Shown in pieces: positions 51,701 through 62,685 of a stretch of DNA of 64,000 bases; position 1 is the first letter of the stretch; each line of letters opens with the position of its first letter. The stretch is from Alligator mississippiensis (taxonomy: Eukaryota > Chordata > Crocodylia > Alligatoridae): positions 210,186,978 to 210,250,977 of the forward strand of contig NC_081828.1 of assembly GCF_030867095.1 (NCBI RefSeq), read 5' to 3'. A program made the position numbers and the translations under genes. The notes below the pieces were generated by a model. It did not search any database and had not been told where the DNA came from. It saw only the letters and a program-made list of their open reading frames with translations.

Positions 51701-54700
51701 GTATGGAAACAAAAATGGTGTTTATTAAACAATGCAGAAGCTTCTCATTAATATTAGGGCAAATCCTGTTGCCTAGTCATAGAAAACATCATGGATAAAT
51801 ATTTGACTGTAGTTAATTAGCACCATGTGCGCTTCTGTACTGCTTACAGCTGAGAAACTCTGTTTTACAGATGCTGCTTCAGCTGTCTTTGTCATTCCAG
51901 AAAAAGTCTTGCAGCAGACAGGTGCTTTGACCAAATGTATAAGGTAGGCAAGCCACAGGGTGAGGAACAGACTGTGGGAGGACTGAGTCACACTCATTAT
52001 CATGAAAAAACTACCTTGTAATATCACCTTGAGGTCTGGACCAGGCACAGGACTCCAGTTTGCCAGGCACTGTACAAACACAGAGCAAGTAACAACCCCT
52101 ACCCAAAGGGCTTCCAGCCAAAAAGACTAGATGAAACAGATGGGTGAGGGTGGAGGAGAGGGAGTGGAAGTAAGAAAACCAGGATATTTACAGTAGCTGC
52201 ATGCAGTTATTAACCAAGCAAGAGCCCAAATCACAACTCAACACCTGCCTCTCTGGATGTGAATACTAAGTGACATTTGCAGTGTTACACACTAGTTGTA
52301 TTCAGAGCAGAGAGGGAGCTTAAACAGCAGTATTTTTTTCTTATCTACAAACGTAGCCCTGGTGAGAACATTACCTTCTGGTCCAGACTCATGAAGCCCA
52401 GCGCATACCCCTGGCACTCCATTTTGTTAATGATCTGTGGCAGGATGAGTGGGATGAAGGCAACATGGATGGAGGTGCTGCCACCTCCTGGGATCACCTG
52501 GAAGCAGAGCAACAGAAAGACATTATTCAGCACAAGCACACGACCTATTTGGCATTGTGGAAATGCTGTCGGGGCTATGCACCTGGGAATAACATGAAGC
52601 CTTGCACTTCAAGCACAGAGAAAGAGCTCTACAGACTGGCCCATGGCCAGATCTGCACCAAAACGACAGTGTGTCATTAAACCATTGTGAGAATTTCAGT
52701 GCAGGTCAATGTGCATGGGCAATCCCAATGGTAGCATTTGAGATTGATTTCTAAATCACATACTAACCCCAAGGCCCCTGGCACACACTATACTTCAGAG
52801 TGAAGCTGCTCAAAGAAACCAATATAGTTAAGTCGGAACACATCTGTACAACGCCCAGCTCTTAGCTATCTGTGGTTGTCACCCTGCATCTTCCTAAACT
52901 AACAGCTCTTAGTCTTTGGGCACAGAATTAATTTTTGGAGACTGTACTAGTCCGACTTAAAAACATTTTAAAGTATAACCCATATTTGCAGTCACATCCA
53001 TGCCTATTTACAAACAGTGTTCACAATCAACTGTATATGCCAGCTTGGACAACTGTAAATTCTTAAGAGATTCAAGTTTCCACAGTCTGAGAGTCAAGCT
53101 TTTTTTTTTAAAGAATCTTTTAAAAATTCTCTTTAGATAAGTCTAACCTTTATTGGATCCTTTGAGCAAAGAAAATCCCTACAATTGGAAGCTGAAAATT
53201 GATACATCATTAAACTGTTGCAAGGTTCATGATATGTGTTTATTTTAATACCCATTAATATTCATTTTTTTTCTTACTGAGCCTAATTAATACTCCTAAC
53301 GATTTTTATTTCCAGTGCACAGTTTCCATGTCATTTTTCTGTCACACTTGCAAATATATTTTTATTCGAGACACTGTGGCCCATATCAGATCAGTTAGTT
53401 TTGAGGCACTATGGATTTTCCAGTGTTTATATAGGATGAATTGCCTATATAAATGCCTATCAGTGGCCTCTGAGAAAGCAGCTTTTGTCCAAAGGGCTGC
53501 CTTATAGCTCAGCCAACGACACAGGACAGATCTTCACTAAGCTAAGAACCTGCTTCCAGCGCTTGGGGGCCTGGATAACCTACAGGTAATGCCACTTTCC
53601 TCCGTCTTGCTTAGGGTAGTGGGAGAAGAGCTCTCCTCTTTTTCTTAAAAGCTTGAAGTTTCCTTTCCAACTGCTTTGCTCTTGTTTAGGTATCCAGGTT
53701 GTAGCCGTATTGGTCTAGAGGAGAAAGGAATCAGGATGCATAGTAGAAATGATATCTTTTATTAGACCAATAAGATTTTTGCAAAAAAAAATTCTTTAAT
53801 TGCAAAAGCAATTAAAGAATTTTTTTTTGCAAAAATCTTGTTGGTCTAATAAAATATATAATCTCTACTACGAGTCCCAATTCCTTTTTGCTCTTGTTTA
53901 GCGCTCTCTGCACCACTTCAAAGTCTTCTCCTGCCCCCTAGAGGTGTCTGTTTGCAAGCACTAAGCAGACATGAAAGCCCGGCTTACAATTTGTCTAGGA
54001 GTTACACAGAATGGGTGGTCTGAGGGAACCCCTTCATGAGCTTGAATGATCACAGAGATGATTTTCTTTGGAGCAGTTGCTTGATTCCAGTCTTCAGAAT
54101 CACTCCCTCCTCCATCTTCTACATAGGACACCTATAGGTACAAAAAGGGTCAGACACAGACATGTTACAGACTGAGTAGGGCTGTGAGAGCTGTACAATG
54201 AACTATTTATTCATTACCAGCAAAAGCAGCTAGTACGGTTGGGCCCTACTTTTCTGTATAAACTTTGTTCATTGACTCCTGGGGGTGAACTCCTGGACAA
54301 ATAAGCTATTTGGTCCATAGGTAGAGGGTTCTCTCTCTGACCATATAAAGCGACGATCTGGCCCTACAGCTTTCTACATTCATGTTTTAAGCACTGCTTT
54401 ACCTCCCGGGTGACAAGTAAAAGAATGTAACTGTGATACCTTTGCTTTAACGCTTTCAGTTTGTTGGTAAGTGGTAGCTCGAGCCTTTCAAAGAACTAAA
54501 CTGTAAAAAGACGACACTATCTATAAAATATGCTAAAGCTATAATAGCAGTTCCAGTATTACAGTAAAGGACAGGAACAGCAAACACCGCTGTCTGGATA
54601 GGGTATGTTCTAGGTCCAATTCTGTTCTCCAACAACATAATTGGGCAGAAGTTGGCCTTACAAATCCCTTGTGAAGACAGCCGGTCTAAATAATACTAAG

Positions 54701-57700
54701 GTTTCCCCCCTCAATATTGCTGAGGTTTTAAGAATTTGCATTTTAAAAATGTGTCAGTTTTTTTACTGAAAAAAATCAAGTATTCCAGCCAGCACCACTC
54801 CTAACTTTAAGCCTAAAAGCTACTATCTGTTCAGGCTTCCAGAAACTATGATCCAGTTTTCTTTGACTTATACAGCTTTGTGACCTCTCTGTTAGATATA
54901 TTCAAGGATGATAGGCTGGACTCTGTCTTAAATGGCTGACAAGTTACTTCATCCAGCAGAGAATACAAACACAAATAGCAATATTTAGATTAGTTTGCAT
55001 GGGAAACTAAAATCTCTGATAAGGAACTTGCCTCGAGAGTAGATAAATATGACAGTACAATGTACTAAGTTTTTATTTCTACTGTAGATTATCACCAAGA
55101 ACCCATTCCTCTTGTTGTGCCCCAGCTCAAGTCTGGGATCGTGCCCGGTATGCAAAGGCCAATAAAGATACCAGGGGTGAAAGTACAAAGAAGGTTTATT
55201 GCTAGCAATAAAAGGTGCAAGCGGAATAATTCACGTAACAAGCACACCAGATCACTATTTCTAAGCATCTTTTATACAGGAGTTTTCAATGCCTTCGCAA
55301 GCGTGCTTGTTTAATGATTGGTTATAAGTGAGTGACGCAAGAAGTTCTTTACTGAGCATGTCTCTATACCTGTGTTTTAGCCATGTATCTCATTTACATA
55401 CATATGTGTTTCATTAGCATACTTCTTCCCTACCTAGGGGTGTGATTTTTAGTATTTTAATGAGCCCTTTAACCCAGTACTCTGTTTCTTCTTTTGTTTT
55501 CAAGCCCCCTTTATCTAGGACTGTCTCCTCCTTATCATTGCAGATGGGCATTCTTCACATAGCATTCTCTTCTGCTTCGTCTTCGAGTAGAGGTTTCTAG
55601 GTCACTCCTTACACTCTATGTTGGCAGTAACAAAGAAAATAGTCCAGCAACAACTTACATCTGTGAGCTGGGAAGTTGGAGAAATGGTGTCTGTGGTGTC
55701 ACGGACTGTACTGTAGTTAAATACACCCTCGGTCTCTGAGGTGCTAATACTTGACTCCACTTCGTTCCCATCTATGTCCTTCAGAGGAAAAGGAGTGCCA
55801 TAAAACACCAACAGGTCCACTAGCTTCTCCGAATCTGGTTCTTGATTGTAAGTTTCCCAGTCCACGCGAATGTCTGAGTTAACCAGGAGAAAGGACTATT
55901 AACTCCAGCTATGCAAAAGATTTGGAGCTTTGTTATTTCTTGAGAAAAAAAATGAAAAAGGAGCTAACAGGCTACCTATTGGCAGTCTATATCAGAGCAG
56001 TCTAAAGCTACTCTTACTCTGGAGACAAGCCAAGTGACACACCAAGGCACCCAGAAGCAGAGATGACTTTAAGCCATCTTTGCTTTACAGACTTTTACAA
56101 GCACAGCGTAGCCACCCTGATTCTCCTCAACTATTTTTTTTTTAGTATATGAAGTGTTAATCTCGAGTGTTTTATTAAAGTAAATGCAGTATGTTCAGTG
56201 GCCTTGACGACACAAGTTATCTGACCCCTGTCCTGAACAAATTACAACTTGAAGAGTAAGACAAAGTTTGGACCAAGTACACAGCTAGATGGTGCTGATT
56301 TACAATGTTTTTTTTTCCTTTCTAATAGTGGGATGATGGTAGCATTTTGTTGAAATGGGTTAAGGCTCTGAGGGTTTCACAACATATTTCAAAGATGGTC
56401 CAAAGATCCTAATCCCGCCAGTCTGCATTCTGACGAAGGCCAGCATGAATAGGAAAGGGCTCCAGACCTAACCAGGTGAATAGCCACCTCAAGGTGGATA
56501 CCTGGAATAAGCAGAAAGCCTACAAAAAAGGGACAAAAGGGAACAGGTTGATCTGTATTGGAGGTCAAAAAGCATAAAATGAGAATTGCCAAAAGTTAAG
56601 CTGTGTTAAACCTTGCAAAGCAAACCAACATCCAACAGTTACTGGCCATACGACTAAGAGAACAATGATGTTGACCCATGGAGCAAAGTCAGGATGGATA
56701 ATACAAATAAGGGTATGCCACATTTGAGATGAAAGCAACACCTGAGCGGCTTAATGCACTCAGGTCACAGGGGTACCAGACAGTCTCAGACTTCTGGAAA
56801 AACTGAAACATAAAAATGCAGGTGTGACAGCAAGGCTTTTAATGCATCTATTAAGTTGAGGTTGGTACCATATGGTGAGAGAACAGCAAACATAGTATCT
56901 GTATTTAAGAAGGGGAATGAAGGCAGTGGTCTAAGCAACTATAACCCTGTTATTTCATCCTCAATGGCACGCAAGGCTTTTTAGAACAGGGTTTGAGGGA
57001 AAGAATTAGCAAAGGCATGGAGGTATACATGGGATATGGGATAAAATACAACAGGTTTACTAAAGGTAGATTGGAAAAATTAATCTAGCAGCTTGTTTTG
57101 ACAAGGTAACAGACTATTTTTTGGCCATGGGAAATGCAGCAAGAAGAGCTATATAAGCTCAAAAGCAATGTTGGCACAAAAAACAAATGGGTATAAACTG
57201 GCTGGAAACTAGAAGAAACTTTTCTTCTATCAGATGACAGGGGTCCTGGAACAGCTTTCTAATCAGCGCAGTGAGATCAAAAGCCAAACCCCTTTTCAGA
57301 TGGATCTCTGTCAGTTTGAGAGAGAAGAGGCGGTAGCTGTGTTAGTCCGGTGTCAGGCAGAAGTTAAGGCAGGGTGCAACCTTAGAGACTATCTGGTTCA
57401 GAGAACCAACTTGAGAAAACTTGTCAGGTTGTGAAGAGGGATTGTGCCACACGGTGCTTGGGATAGAACAGGACTGGCTTGAGGTCCCAGGCATCCCTTG
57501 CAGTCGTGTGTTCCTATGAAGAGACCATAAAATAGCAAGACCCCTGGTGCGTTGGGACAGGATGTTTAGCTGTTTCCCACTAAAGAACAGGATGTGCCAC
57601 ATGTAGCAGACTAATGCATATGGAGGTTTCAGAGACGAATGAATATTCCCACACAACTAGAGGCCTGGCAATGTTGGCCACTGCTCTGCATTAGGTAAAA

Positions 57701-60700
57701 TACAAAATAGCTGAGATTTTCTCCAGCTGTTCCTTTACTGCCTTTAAAACAACCCCCTCCCCCTAAAGTTAATCATATCATCAGTTAGTGGTTGTGCTTT
57801 AATCACTAGGGATTGAAGGGCTAGCATGTTTGTCTGTACCATGACATTCCCCTTACCAAAGGGCGTAGGATTATTAAGCCTGATGCAACGGGAGACCGTG
57901 TCCCCTCCGGAGATGTGAGTGCCGAACCTGGAAAACAGGGATGTCACCTTTCTTTTTACACGTGCAGAAGACATTCAGTCCGGAGAGGCTTTTTTTGTTA
58001 ATGACTTGAAATGTACCATCTTACATTTACTAGTTGGCATCTTTTTATACTGGCAATCAGGTAATCTGAGGCCAGTATCGGAAATACCAAGTTCCCTTGT
58101 ACACCTGAATTGTCTTCCATTGTCTGCTTTCTCCGTGTTTTGATAATGGTCTCAGATTCTTCTTTGTGTGCACAAACCCGTAGCTCATGACAGCGGGTGG
58201 CCACAGAAATTAATGGCAGCATTTCGTGGAAATATCACCAGCTGCCTGCGGGGAACAGGGACAGTCTCCCCCATTGGCGCTACCGTGCCAGGGATCTAGC
58301 TTGGCACTAAAATCAGTGAAGTCTGGAGCAAGTAGAATTTAATCAACATTAAACACTGGAAAACCAGTCTACAATGCCTGGTGGCACAGTTCAAATGAAG
58401 GGCTAAGGACAGTCTGTATGTGGAAGCAGGGCATTTTTGCTATGCTAGAACAAATATAACTCTGTGGTCTAGTTTTTTTGTTGCAAAGCAGACTACAGCA
58501 TGTGCTGTACTTCAGCAAACATTAGTGAGCTTTCCCAGCCTTCTCACTGTACCGTGACTGGTAACAATTGACGCTGCGCACACTGGCACACTTCTCTAAC
58601 CGTGTGTAGGGGCAATACCTTATTATTGGCGTTTTAGCTTGAGGTCCTGTCATCTGCAAGAAGATTGGGCAGCCTTTCACGGTCATTTGCATAGGAATTA
58701 ACGTAGGCTTCAGATCTCCCACCTAAAAAAGTGCATTTTGCAATTAGAAACAAGTGTTAGCTTAGCAAGTGGATTACAGAATAGGAACAAAGGGCTGGCT
58801 CTGGGTCACTGACTCCAGCTCCCCACAACTGCAGGTGACCATGTCATAGACATTAGGTCCACCAGGATCCACAAGAACATTTCAGTCCTTCAGGCAGACC
58901 ATAACACGCTCCCCGGCACTTCATAGCAAATTTAAGACTTCTAGCATAAAAGATCAAGAACCTCAAATACTACACTGCACCACAGGAAGAGAACAAGGAT
59001 GCTGCCAGTGCCTTAGGCCCATGCTATTACAGAGAGTTTGTCTGAAGAAATATGCCCAGATGAACCTGGAAAGGAAACCAGGTCCCAGCCAGAGAGGTAT
59101 CTCTGTACAACTAGAGCAACTGGCATACTATATCAGCTGTCCAATCTCTAGCTGAGGCCAAAATCTGATGCTTCAGAGGAAGGGAGGGAGGGAAAAAAAT
59201 CCCTCCTGGCTTCCAGGTGACCAGAAAATGCCCTGAAGTCTGAAATTAATAGTGACAGGTTGCAATCCATATGGACTATGCTGGGAATTCAAGGCAGAAG
59301 AGACGGACAGAGTAAGGAATCTGATCCAGCGTCATTACAACCGCCCAACACACTCTCCTCACTTGGGCTGTAAAATGTAGGGTGTAAAAATGCAGCATGT
59401 TCTCAAAAAGACAAATTCCTTGCAAGGACCCTGAGCGATGACAACTTGACAACAACCATGGCAACAGCTGTTCCAATGCTCAATGTTCCCCTACTGCCAC
59501 AAAACTGCATCTCACCTAGAGACAAACTGCTCTAACTTTGGTCTCTGCTGCTGGATCCTACCGTACTTCTCAGCACGGTCAAGAAGTCCCAGCTCTGCAG
59601 ACACCACCCTGACATGCGTGCACCCCACAGACGGCAGCGGTATCTCCTTTAACTTCATGGGGACGCTGAACAAATCAAACAGCCGAAAACTTATATCACA
59701 ATTCCCAGCTCCATGATCTCGCCAGTGTTAGCCACCTGTGTCTGTTTGGAAAAGCACTCTGTCCATTCCTCTGGTGATCGGATTAGAAAATCTTTTAATT
59801 TCATGTCATGGTCAGTTGCATGCACTTGATCTCGTACCAATATTATCTTCTTACTTAAACAGTTTTTCTCCCCCCCTAGTATTTACTCCTTGGCATATTT
59901 ATAAAGGTTATCACATCCCCTCTGTTGCTTTTATTCAGCCAGGCTAAACCAGCTGAGCTCTTTTAATAACCTCTCATAAGACAGGTTCTCCATTCCTTTA
60001 ATCTTTCTAATAGTTTTTCTCTGCACTTGTTCCAGTTTATATTCATCTATTTTGACTACAGGTGACTAGAACCATACATAGCATTCTGAACGGCCTTTCA
60101 CAATAGTATTGATACTTCACTGTCTGTAATGAAAATACAGCATTTGACACATCCAAGAATTGAGCTGTATTGCAGTGGTGGATTTTGGTCATCCCATAAT
60201 TCAGATCCGTCTCTTTTCTCACCTCCTTTAACTAATGAGCTCCCAGCTGACAGAGTCCATAAAAACATGACTTTTTAAATTTAATTCCAATTTTACTGGA
60301 ATGAAATTTAAGAAGTCATGTTCAGTTTTATTGTCATGTTCTTCCATATTACTTCAGTTCAAGACATTACGATATTCTTCCTATATCACAATCCTCATCA
60401 GCAACAACTTCCAGTTTTGTGTCATCCGCTGGTTTCCCTGGCACACATCATCTAGGAAAAACTACTCTGGATCTCCACTAACTACCTGATAAGTTGACAA
60501 AAAGGAATTCAGGTGCCAAACCTACCCTGTAAATGTGCTGATCAGAACTGCAAACCCCACCTACCACACAGATGAGATCATCGTGGTACTCTCCCCACAT
60601 GTTGTTGTAGGCTGTTATTTCAATAACTAGTCTCTGGAAGGCTTTCATTGTTCCTGTGGACGGCTGAGCATGGAAAGCAGCTCCTCTCCCATGAGACAGC

Positions 60701-62549
60701 AATGCTGCTACTAATGCTGAAAGAGCACAGAAAGCAGTAGTTTGTAAGATTTTGAGGAAACAGAATAAACTTTGTCCTTCAAAGAAAATACAAGGCCAGA
60801 TGCTGCTGTCTGGCATAACTCCATTCACTTCAAAGGAGCAATGCCCATTTACACTGAGGCTCTAACCCATACAGTCAAACTGCACACACTTCCAAGCTGT
60901 TGTCATGTTATGTTGCATTTGTTAAGAAAAATCATTTCAGGGCAACCTGCCTCCCAATTTCTTGATCCTGCATTTTCCCAGGCACTAATGTATAATGTAG
61001 TGCTTGAAAATGTAAATTATTAAAATAAAAATAAACTCACTGCAATGGGATGCATGGGCATTTTTACATGTGTTTTGGGATGTGGACCACATGGAACTGC
61101 ATCACAGGGTGCTATCTGAGACCTGCTGGTGCTAAATTATATATTAATTTGCCATGGGACAGAAAGCAGAACCTTACTTCAGGAGAAGTCTCACTAGCTG
61201 TGTGTGAACCAAAGTGCTCTTCTAGGTGAATATGGGGGTCAGAGTCTGGTCCTGTGTATTGATACAGCACTTTGCACAAGGGAGACCTGATCCTTCCCAA
61301 CTGGGTTACTGGGAGATACTGCAATCTAAACAAGGTGCAATGCAGCAAAGGCAGCTCTCACTGTCAGTACATCCAACCCTACTCAAAGCAAAGTGACTGC
61401 CTGAGATCGAAGTTAGGCCACAGTCCGTTCTAATCTTTTGAACTCTAGACCTGATCTAAATGACTGGCTTGGCAGCTCTGGAGCTTGATGTCCTTTATGA
61501 GCAAAACAGCACCCCACAGACAAGCCCTTGTGCTGCCTGTCCCAGGCTGTTCACCAGCGTCTTGGTCCCATCCTGGGACCAAGTGCAAAGGATGAAAGGT
61601 GTCACTACTGGCACATTCGGACCTTTTCCCTTGCATGAGACTGCTGAATGTGCCAGTTGTGATGCCATCACCACATTTCATCCTTGGAGTTTACCATCTA
61701 GGACTGGACTGAGCCAGAGAGGAGAAACAGCTTTTCCATACCTGATTGTGCTCTCTTGGCCACATGCCTTGTAATCTGGGCTGTCCTCTTCACCAGGCAT
61801 GTGGTGGACCTTGAGAAAGGAAAAAAGTCTCCATGATAATCCTGCACCGCTAACATTACAGCTAGGTCTACCAGACTGCCAGTTGTTACAGCTCCAAGAC
61901 AGACTTCCTGGCAACACCTGCAAGATGGCTTTTAAAGGTAACATCTTTAAAAATAAAATAATTTAAACCCAAAGTCCCATGTTCTGTGTGCCAGACCCTA
62001 AGCTGGCACAGAGCAGCATAGCTCCAAAGTCTATCATGCTTTGTTATTTCACCCACTTAAACCTGGCTGCATATGTTTCCTGCAGGCCTCAGGCAGACAG
62101 TACATCGGTTTTCAAGAGAAACATCAGGAAACGTGTTTCAGAAACACAAGGACATTGCAAGATGCAGTGCTGGTGATTCAAGAGCAAGCACTCTTCTCCC
62201 TGAGCTGGCACAGGATTTAAAAATGGATGGACGATTATGCTCTAACACCTGTATACCTCCACTGACTTCAACAGAATTGCTCCAGATTTGCATCAGTGTG
62301 AATGAGAGGGATAAAACTAGATTTAGCCTTTGATTCATTAGCAAGAAAGGCTACACTCACAGGCTGCTTCCTTGTTCCTCTGGCTTAGGCAGACAGCTTT
62401 GGAAATAATCAGCCTCCACAATGAAAGGAGCTTCAATCCCTGTATGATTGGTAATCATTAGCTGACGCTTCACTATGCCTTGGAATGGAACTTCAGATCC
62501 AAAGTCCAGCAGAAGATCTTGAGACCTCTGTAGCATTTGTTTCTCATCA
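42640..62549 (-). CDS. DLEC1: DLEC1 (cilia- and flagella-associated protein 81), last 15 coding exons
   Basis: DLEC1/CFAP81 is a large axoneme-associated protein built of ASH/MSP-like beta-sandwich domains, with a tumour-suppressor history in human. Exons in transcript order: 62549-62361, 61809-61742, 60716-60565, 58722-58619, 57927-57857, 55873-55659, 54131-53988, 52497-52375, 51509-51415, 51313-51229, 50700-50515, 48856-48695, 47306-47153, 46652-46532, 42769-42640. All junctions are GT-AG and every phase fits, giving 665 residues to TAA at 42642-42640. Landmarks: LLLDFGSEVPF, NNMWGEYHDDLIC, FGTHISGGDTVSR, LVFYGTPFPLKD, IIQAHEGVPS, ECQGYALGFMSLD, VDFATCFVG, LLGEKSCALHIRG, GSYDEKY. Human DLEC1 is about 1755 residues, so roughly the C-terminal 40 percent is here. 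The tail-to-tail order with ACAA1 supports orthology. Confidence 0.95.
44215..45165 (-). mobile_element. CR1-type LINE fragment
   Basis: The minus strand reads KFASGTQLLIGKD (degraded RT FADD region), WQMKFNVDKCEVMHVGKNN, MVHPHLEYCALFCSPHLKK and the downstream CR1 block. It is broken by stops and frameshifts, hence an old copy. Confidence 0.85.
45170..45345. mobile_element. fragment related to the TIR element at 33146
   Basis: The blocks AAATTTAAGGCAACCCTCC, AACAATTAGATTGTA and GGACAATTATAACA parallel GAATTTAAGATGACCACCTC, AATAATTAGGTTCTG and GAAAATTATAAAC at 33175-33235. Confidence 0.45.
46532..46652 (-). CDS. DLEC1: DLEC1 exon (ISPSNGSLEAREADLP)
   Basis: It encodes QQEQHTDLEVFSISPSNGSL, then EAREADLPTKVPLQICFTA. 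Human has VSPNSGLLEARSANAPP. Another frame is also open but has no family similarity. Acceptor ttgcag, donor GTAGAG. Confidence 0.92.
47153..47306 (-). CDS. DLEC1: DLEC1 exon (ASH core VDFATCFVG)
   Basis: It encodes LLPVTAFLTVPVLELSC, VDFATCFVGQPKIENVFLLN and CRSYWIVLLG. Acceptor cagcag, donor GTACGA. An earlier donor-like GTGTAG was rejected because the next exon only fits this one. Confidence 0.93.
48695..48856 (-). CDS. DLEC1: DLEC1 exon (LELLTYQSLPAEQLLPG)
   Basis: It encodes VKVSFHMTLELLTYQSLPAE, then QLLPGIRKLEL and EYKNRTTQ; human SFSLSLELLSYQKLPADQTLPG. Acceptor cccag, donor GTAAGA. Confidence 0.94.
50515..50700 (-). CDS. DLEC1: DLEC1 exon (SHNLKLTNSTGAPLHFRLL)
   Basis: It encodes VLTASVTSHNLKLTNSTG, APLHFRLLLSMPFSV, a Glu-rich stretch and LLLHPQQNVL. 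Acceptor tctcag, donor GTAGGT. Confidence 0.93.
51229..51313 (-). CDS. DLEC1: DLEC1 exon (LNVEMDCDEGLVF)
   Basis: It encodes LNVEMDCDEGLVFHSVASDL and IQDQPLSK; compare human LSVELDYGGSMEF.CQASDLIPEQP. Acceptor attcag, donor GTGAGA. Confidence 0.9.
51415..51509 (-). CDS. DLEC1: DLEC1 exon (VAPLRIDLQALVKPA)
   Basis: It encodes LAQMIPGKVSRSHGREVAPL and RIDLQALVKPA. Human has VGPLKLDLHSYVRPA. Acceptor gtcag, donor GTAAGT; the last Leu codon is split. Confidence 0.9.
52375..52497 (-). CDS. DLEC1: DLEC1 exon (ECQGYALGFMSLD)
   Basis: It encodes VIPGGGSTSIHVAFIPLILP, then KMECQGYALGFMSLDQK. It is one of the best conserved segments (human KVECTGYALGFMSLDSK). Acceptor ttccag, donor GTAATG. Confidence 0.95.
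53693..53890. mobile_element. head-to-head SINE pair forming a long hairpin
   Basis: Arms 53727-53803 and 53808-53884 (77 bp each) are inverted copies, about 68 of 77 identical and perfect over the innermost 31, with an AAAA loop. The left side starts with a SINE head (GGTTGTAGCCGTATTGGTCT). The arms contain ATTAGACCAATAAGA. It lies in the DLEC1 intron after exon 53988-54131. Confidence 0.85.
53988..54131 (-). CDS. DLEC1: DLEC1 exon (IIQAHEGVPSDHPFC)
   Basis: It encodes VSYVEDGGGSDSEDWN, then KKIISVIIQAHEGVPSDHPF and CVTPRQI. Human has KLISVILQAHEGVPSGHLYC. Acceptor cctatag, donor GTAAGC. Confidence 0.94.
54132..55112. other. DLEC1 intron, part without repeats
   Basis: No exon or named repeat recognised; AT-rich. 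Confidence 0.5.
55113..55613 (-). mobile_element. solo LTR of an endogenous retrovirus (fossil)
   Basis: The 501-bp LTR is in minus orientation with TG...CA ends (TGTAAGGAG to GCACAACA). It is flanked by a 4-bp target duplication, CTCT at 55109-55112 and 55614-55617. On the minus strand it has a TATA-type box (TGTATAAAAG) and an AATAAA about 95 bases downstream of it, which mark U3, R and U5. No internal genes are present. A 4-bp duplication suits a class I (gammaretrovirus-like) element. The intact ends suggest moderate age. Confidence 0.8.
55659..55873 (-). CDS. DLEC1: DLEC1 exon (IRVDWETY, LVFYGTPFPLKD)
   Basis: It encodes IRVDWETYNQEPDSEKLVDL, LVFYGTPFPLKDIDGNEVES and a Ser/Thr-rich acidic stretch. 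Acceptor actcag, donor GTAAGT. A solo LTR starts 45 bp into the following intron. Confidence 0.94.
56850..57240 (+). mobile_element. degenerate CR1-like LINE fragment
   Basis: The plus strand contains a remnant of the RT entry motif (VFKKGNEGSGLSNYNPV, compare CR1 'FKKG...NYRPVSL') near 56910-56955. The rest is heavily decayed. Confidence 0.6.
57328..57428 (+). mobile_element. tRNA-SINE copy
   Basis: GCGGTAGCTGTGTTAGTCCG (pol III promoter-like head), AAGGCAGGGTGCAACCTTAG and AGACTATCTGGTTCAGAG match the SINE family seen at 28245. Confidence 0.65.
57857..57927 (-). CDS. DLEC1: DLEC1 exon (FGTHISGGDTVSR)
   Basis: This 71-bp exon encodes FGTHISGGDTVSRCIRLNNP and TPF, almost the same as human FGTQVSGGDTVTR.LRLNN. 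Acceptor ttccag, donor GTAAGG. Confidence 0.94.
58619..58722 (-). CDS. DLEC1: DLEC1 exon (VGDLKP, MTGPQAKTPIIR)
   Basis: It encodes VGDLKPTLIPMQMTVKGCPI and LQMTGPQAKTPII. Human has VGDLLPEVIPVHMAAVGCPI here. Acceptor ttttag, donor GTATTG; the final Arg codon is split. Confidence 0.93.
58723..60564. other. DLEC1 intron with a CR1 relic
   Basis: A CR1 relic occupies about 59800-60440 and the remainder is unassigned. Confidence 0.5.
59800..60440 (-). mobile_element. degenerate CR1-type LINE relic
   Basis: Reversed, the stretch around 59880-60070 carries the CR1 block that reads like 'KGMENLSYERL..L.LFSLAE' and a downstream 'CDNLYKYAKEY'-like part. It is strongly decayed. Confidence 0.6.
60565..60716 (-). 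CDS. DLEC1: DLEC1 exon (NNMWGEYHDDLIC)
   Basis: It encodes LVAALLSHGRGAAFHAQPS, then LVIEITAYNNMWGEYHDDLI. LSHGRGAAF and NMWGEY are close to human LSHGKGAAF and NMWGEY. Acceptor tttcag, donor GTAGGT. Confidence 0.93.
60717..62360. other. DLEC1 introns around the 68-bp exon
   Basis: Only the exon 61742-61809 is recognised. A local near-palindrome (GGTCCCATCCTGGGACC) lies at 61564-61580. Confidence 0.5.
61742..61809 (-). CDS. DLEC1: DLEC1 exon (STTCLVKRTAQITRHVAK)
   Basis: This 68-bp exon was found by requiring a 1-to-1 phase bridge between its neighbours. It reads STTCLVKRTAQITRHVAKRA, resembling the charged linker of human DLEC1 (KTVRMQEHLAKR). Acceptor tctcaag, donor GTATGG. Confidence 0.82.
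62361..62549 (-). CDS. DLEC1: DLEC1 exon (ASH-like domain, LLLDFGSEVPF)
   Basis: It encodes DEKQMLQRSQDLLLDFGSEV, then VKRQLMITNHTGIEAPF and VEADYFQSCLPKP. Its 'LDFGS.VPF...RQL.ITN' pattern is a typical ASH strand order. Acceptor ctacag, donor GTGAGT (minus strand). Confidence 0.92.
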
Positions 62550-62685
62550 CTGTAGATAGAAATGACGCGAAATATTAAATTAGAACTCTCGTTTATTCAC
62601 ATCTTGCAACCTCTCCGCTGTCAACTGTGCATCTTAGTGCCCGCACCATCCCAGCCTCCTGTTAATTCATGAAAGTGTATATCAC

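Larger units (their letters stand above)
50701..53720. other. DLEC1 introns between 50701 and 53720
   Basis: Apart from the three exons in this interval, a stretch at about 52060-52140 (GGCACTGTACAAACACAGAG, AACAACCCCTACCCAAAGGG) resembles a common amniote interspersed repeat. The rest is AT-rich with nothing recognised. Confidence 0.4.
55874..57856. other. DLEC1 intron with LINE and SINE scraps
   Basis: It holds a CR1-like fragment (56850-57240) and a SINE fragment (57328-57428). The rest is unassigned. Confidence 0.5.
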
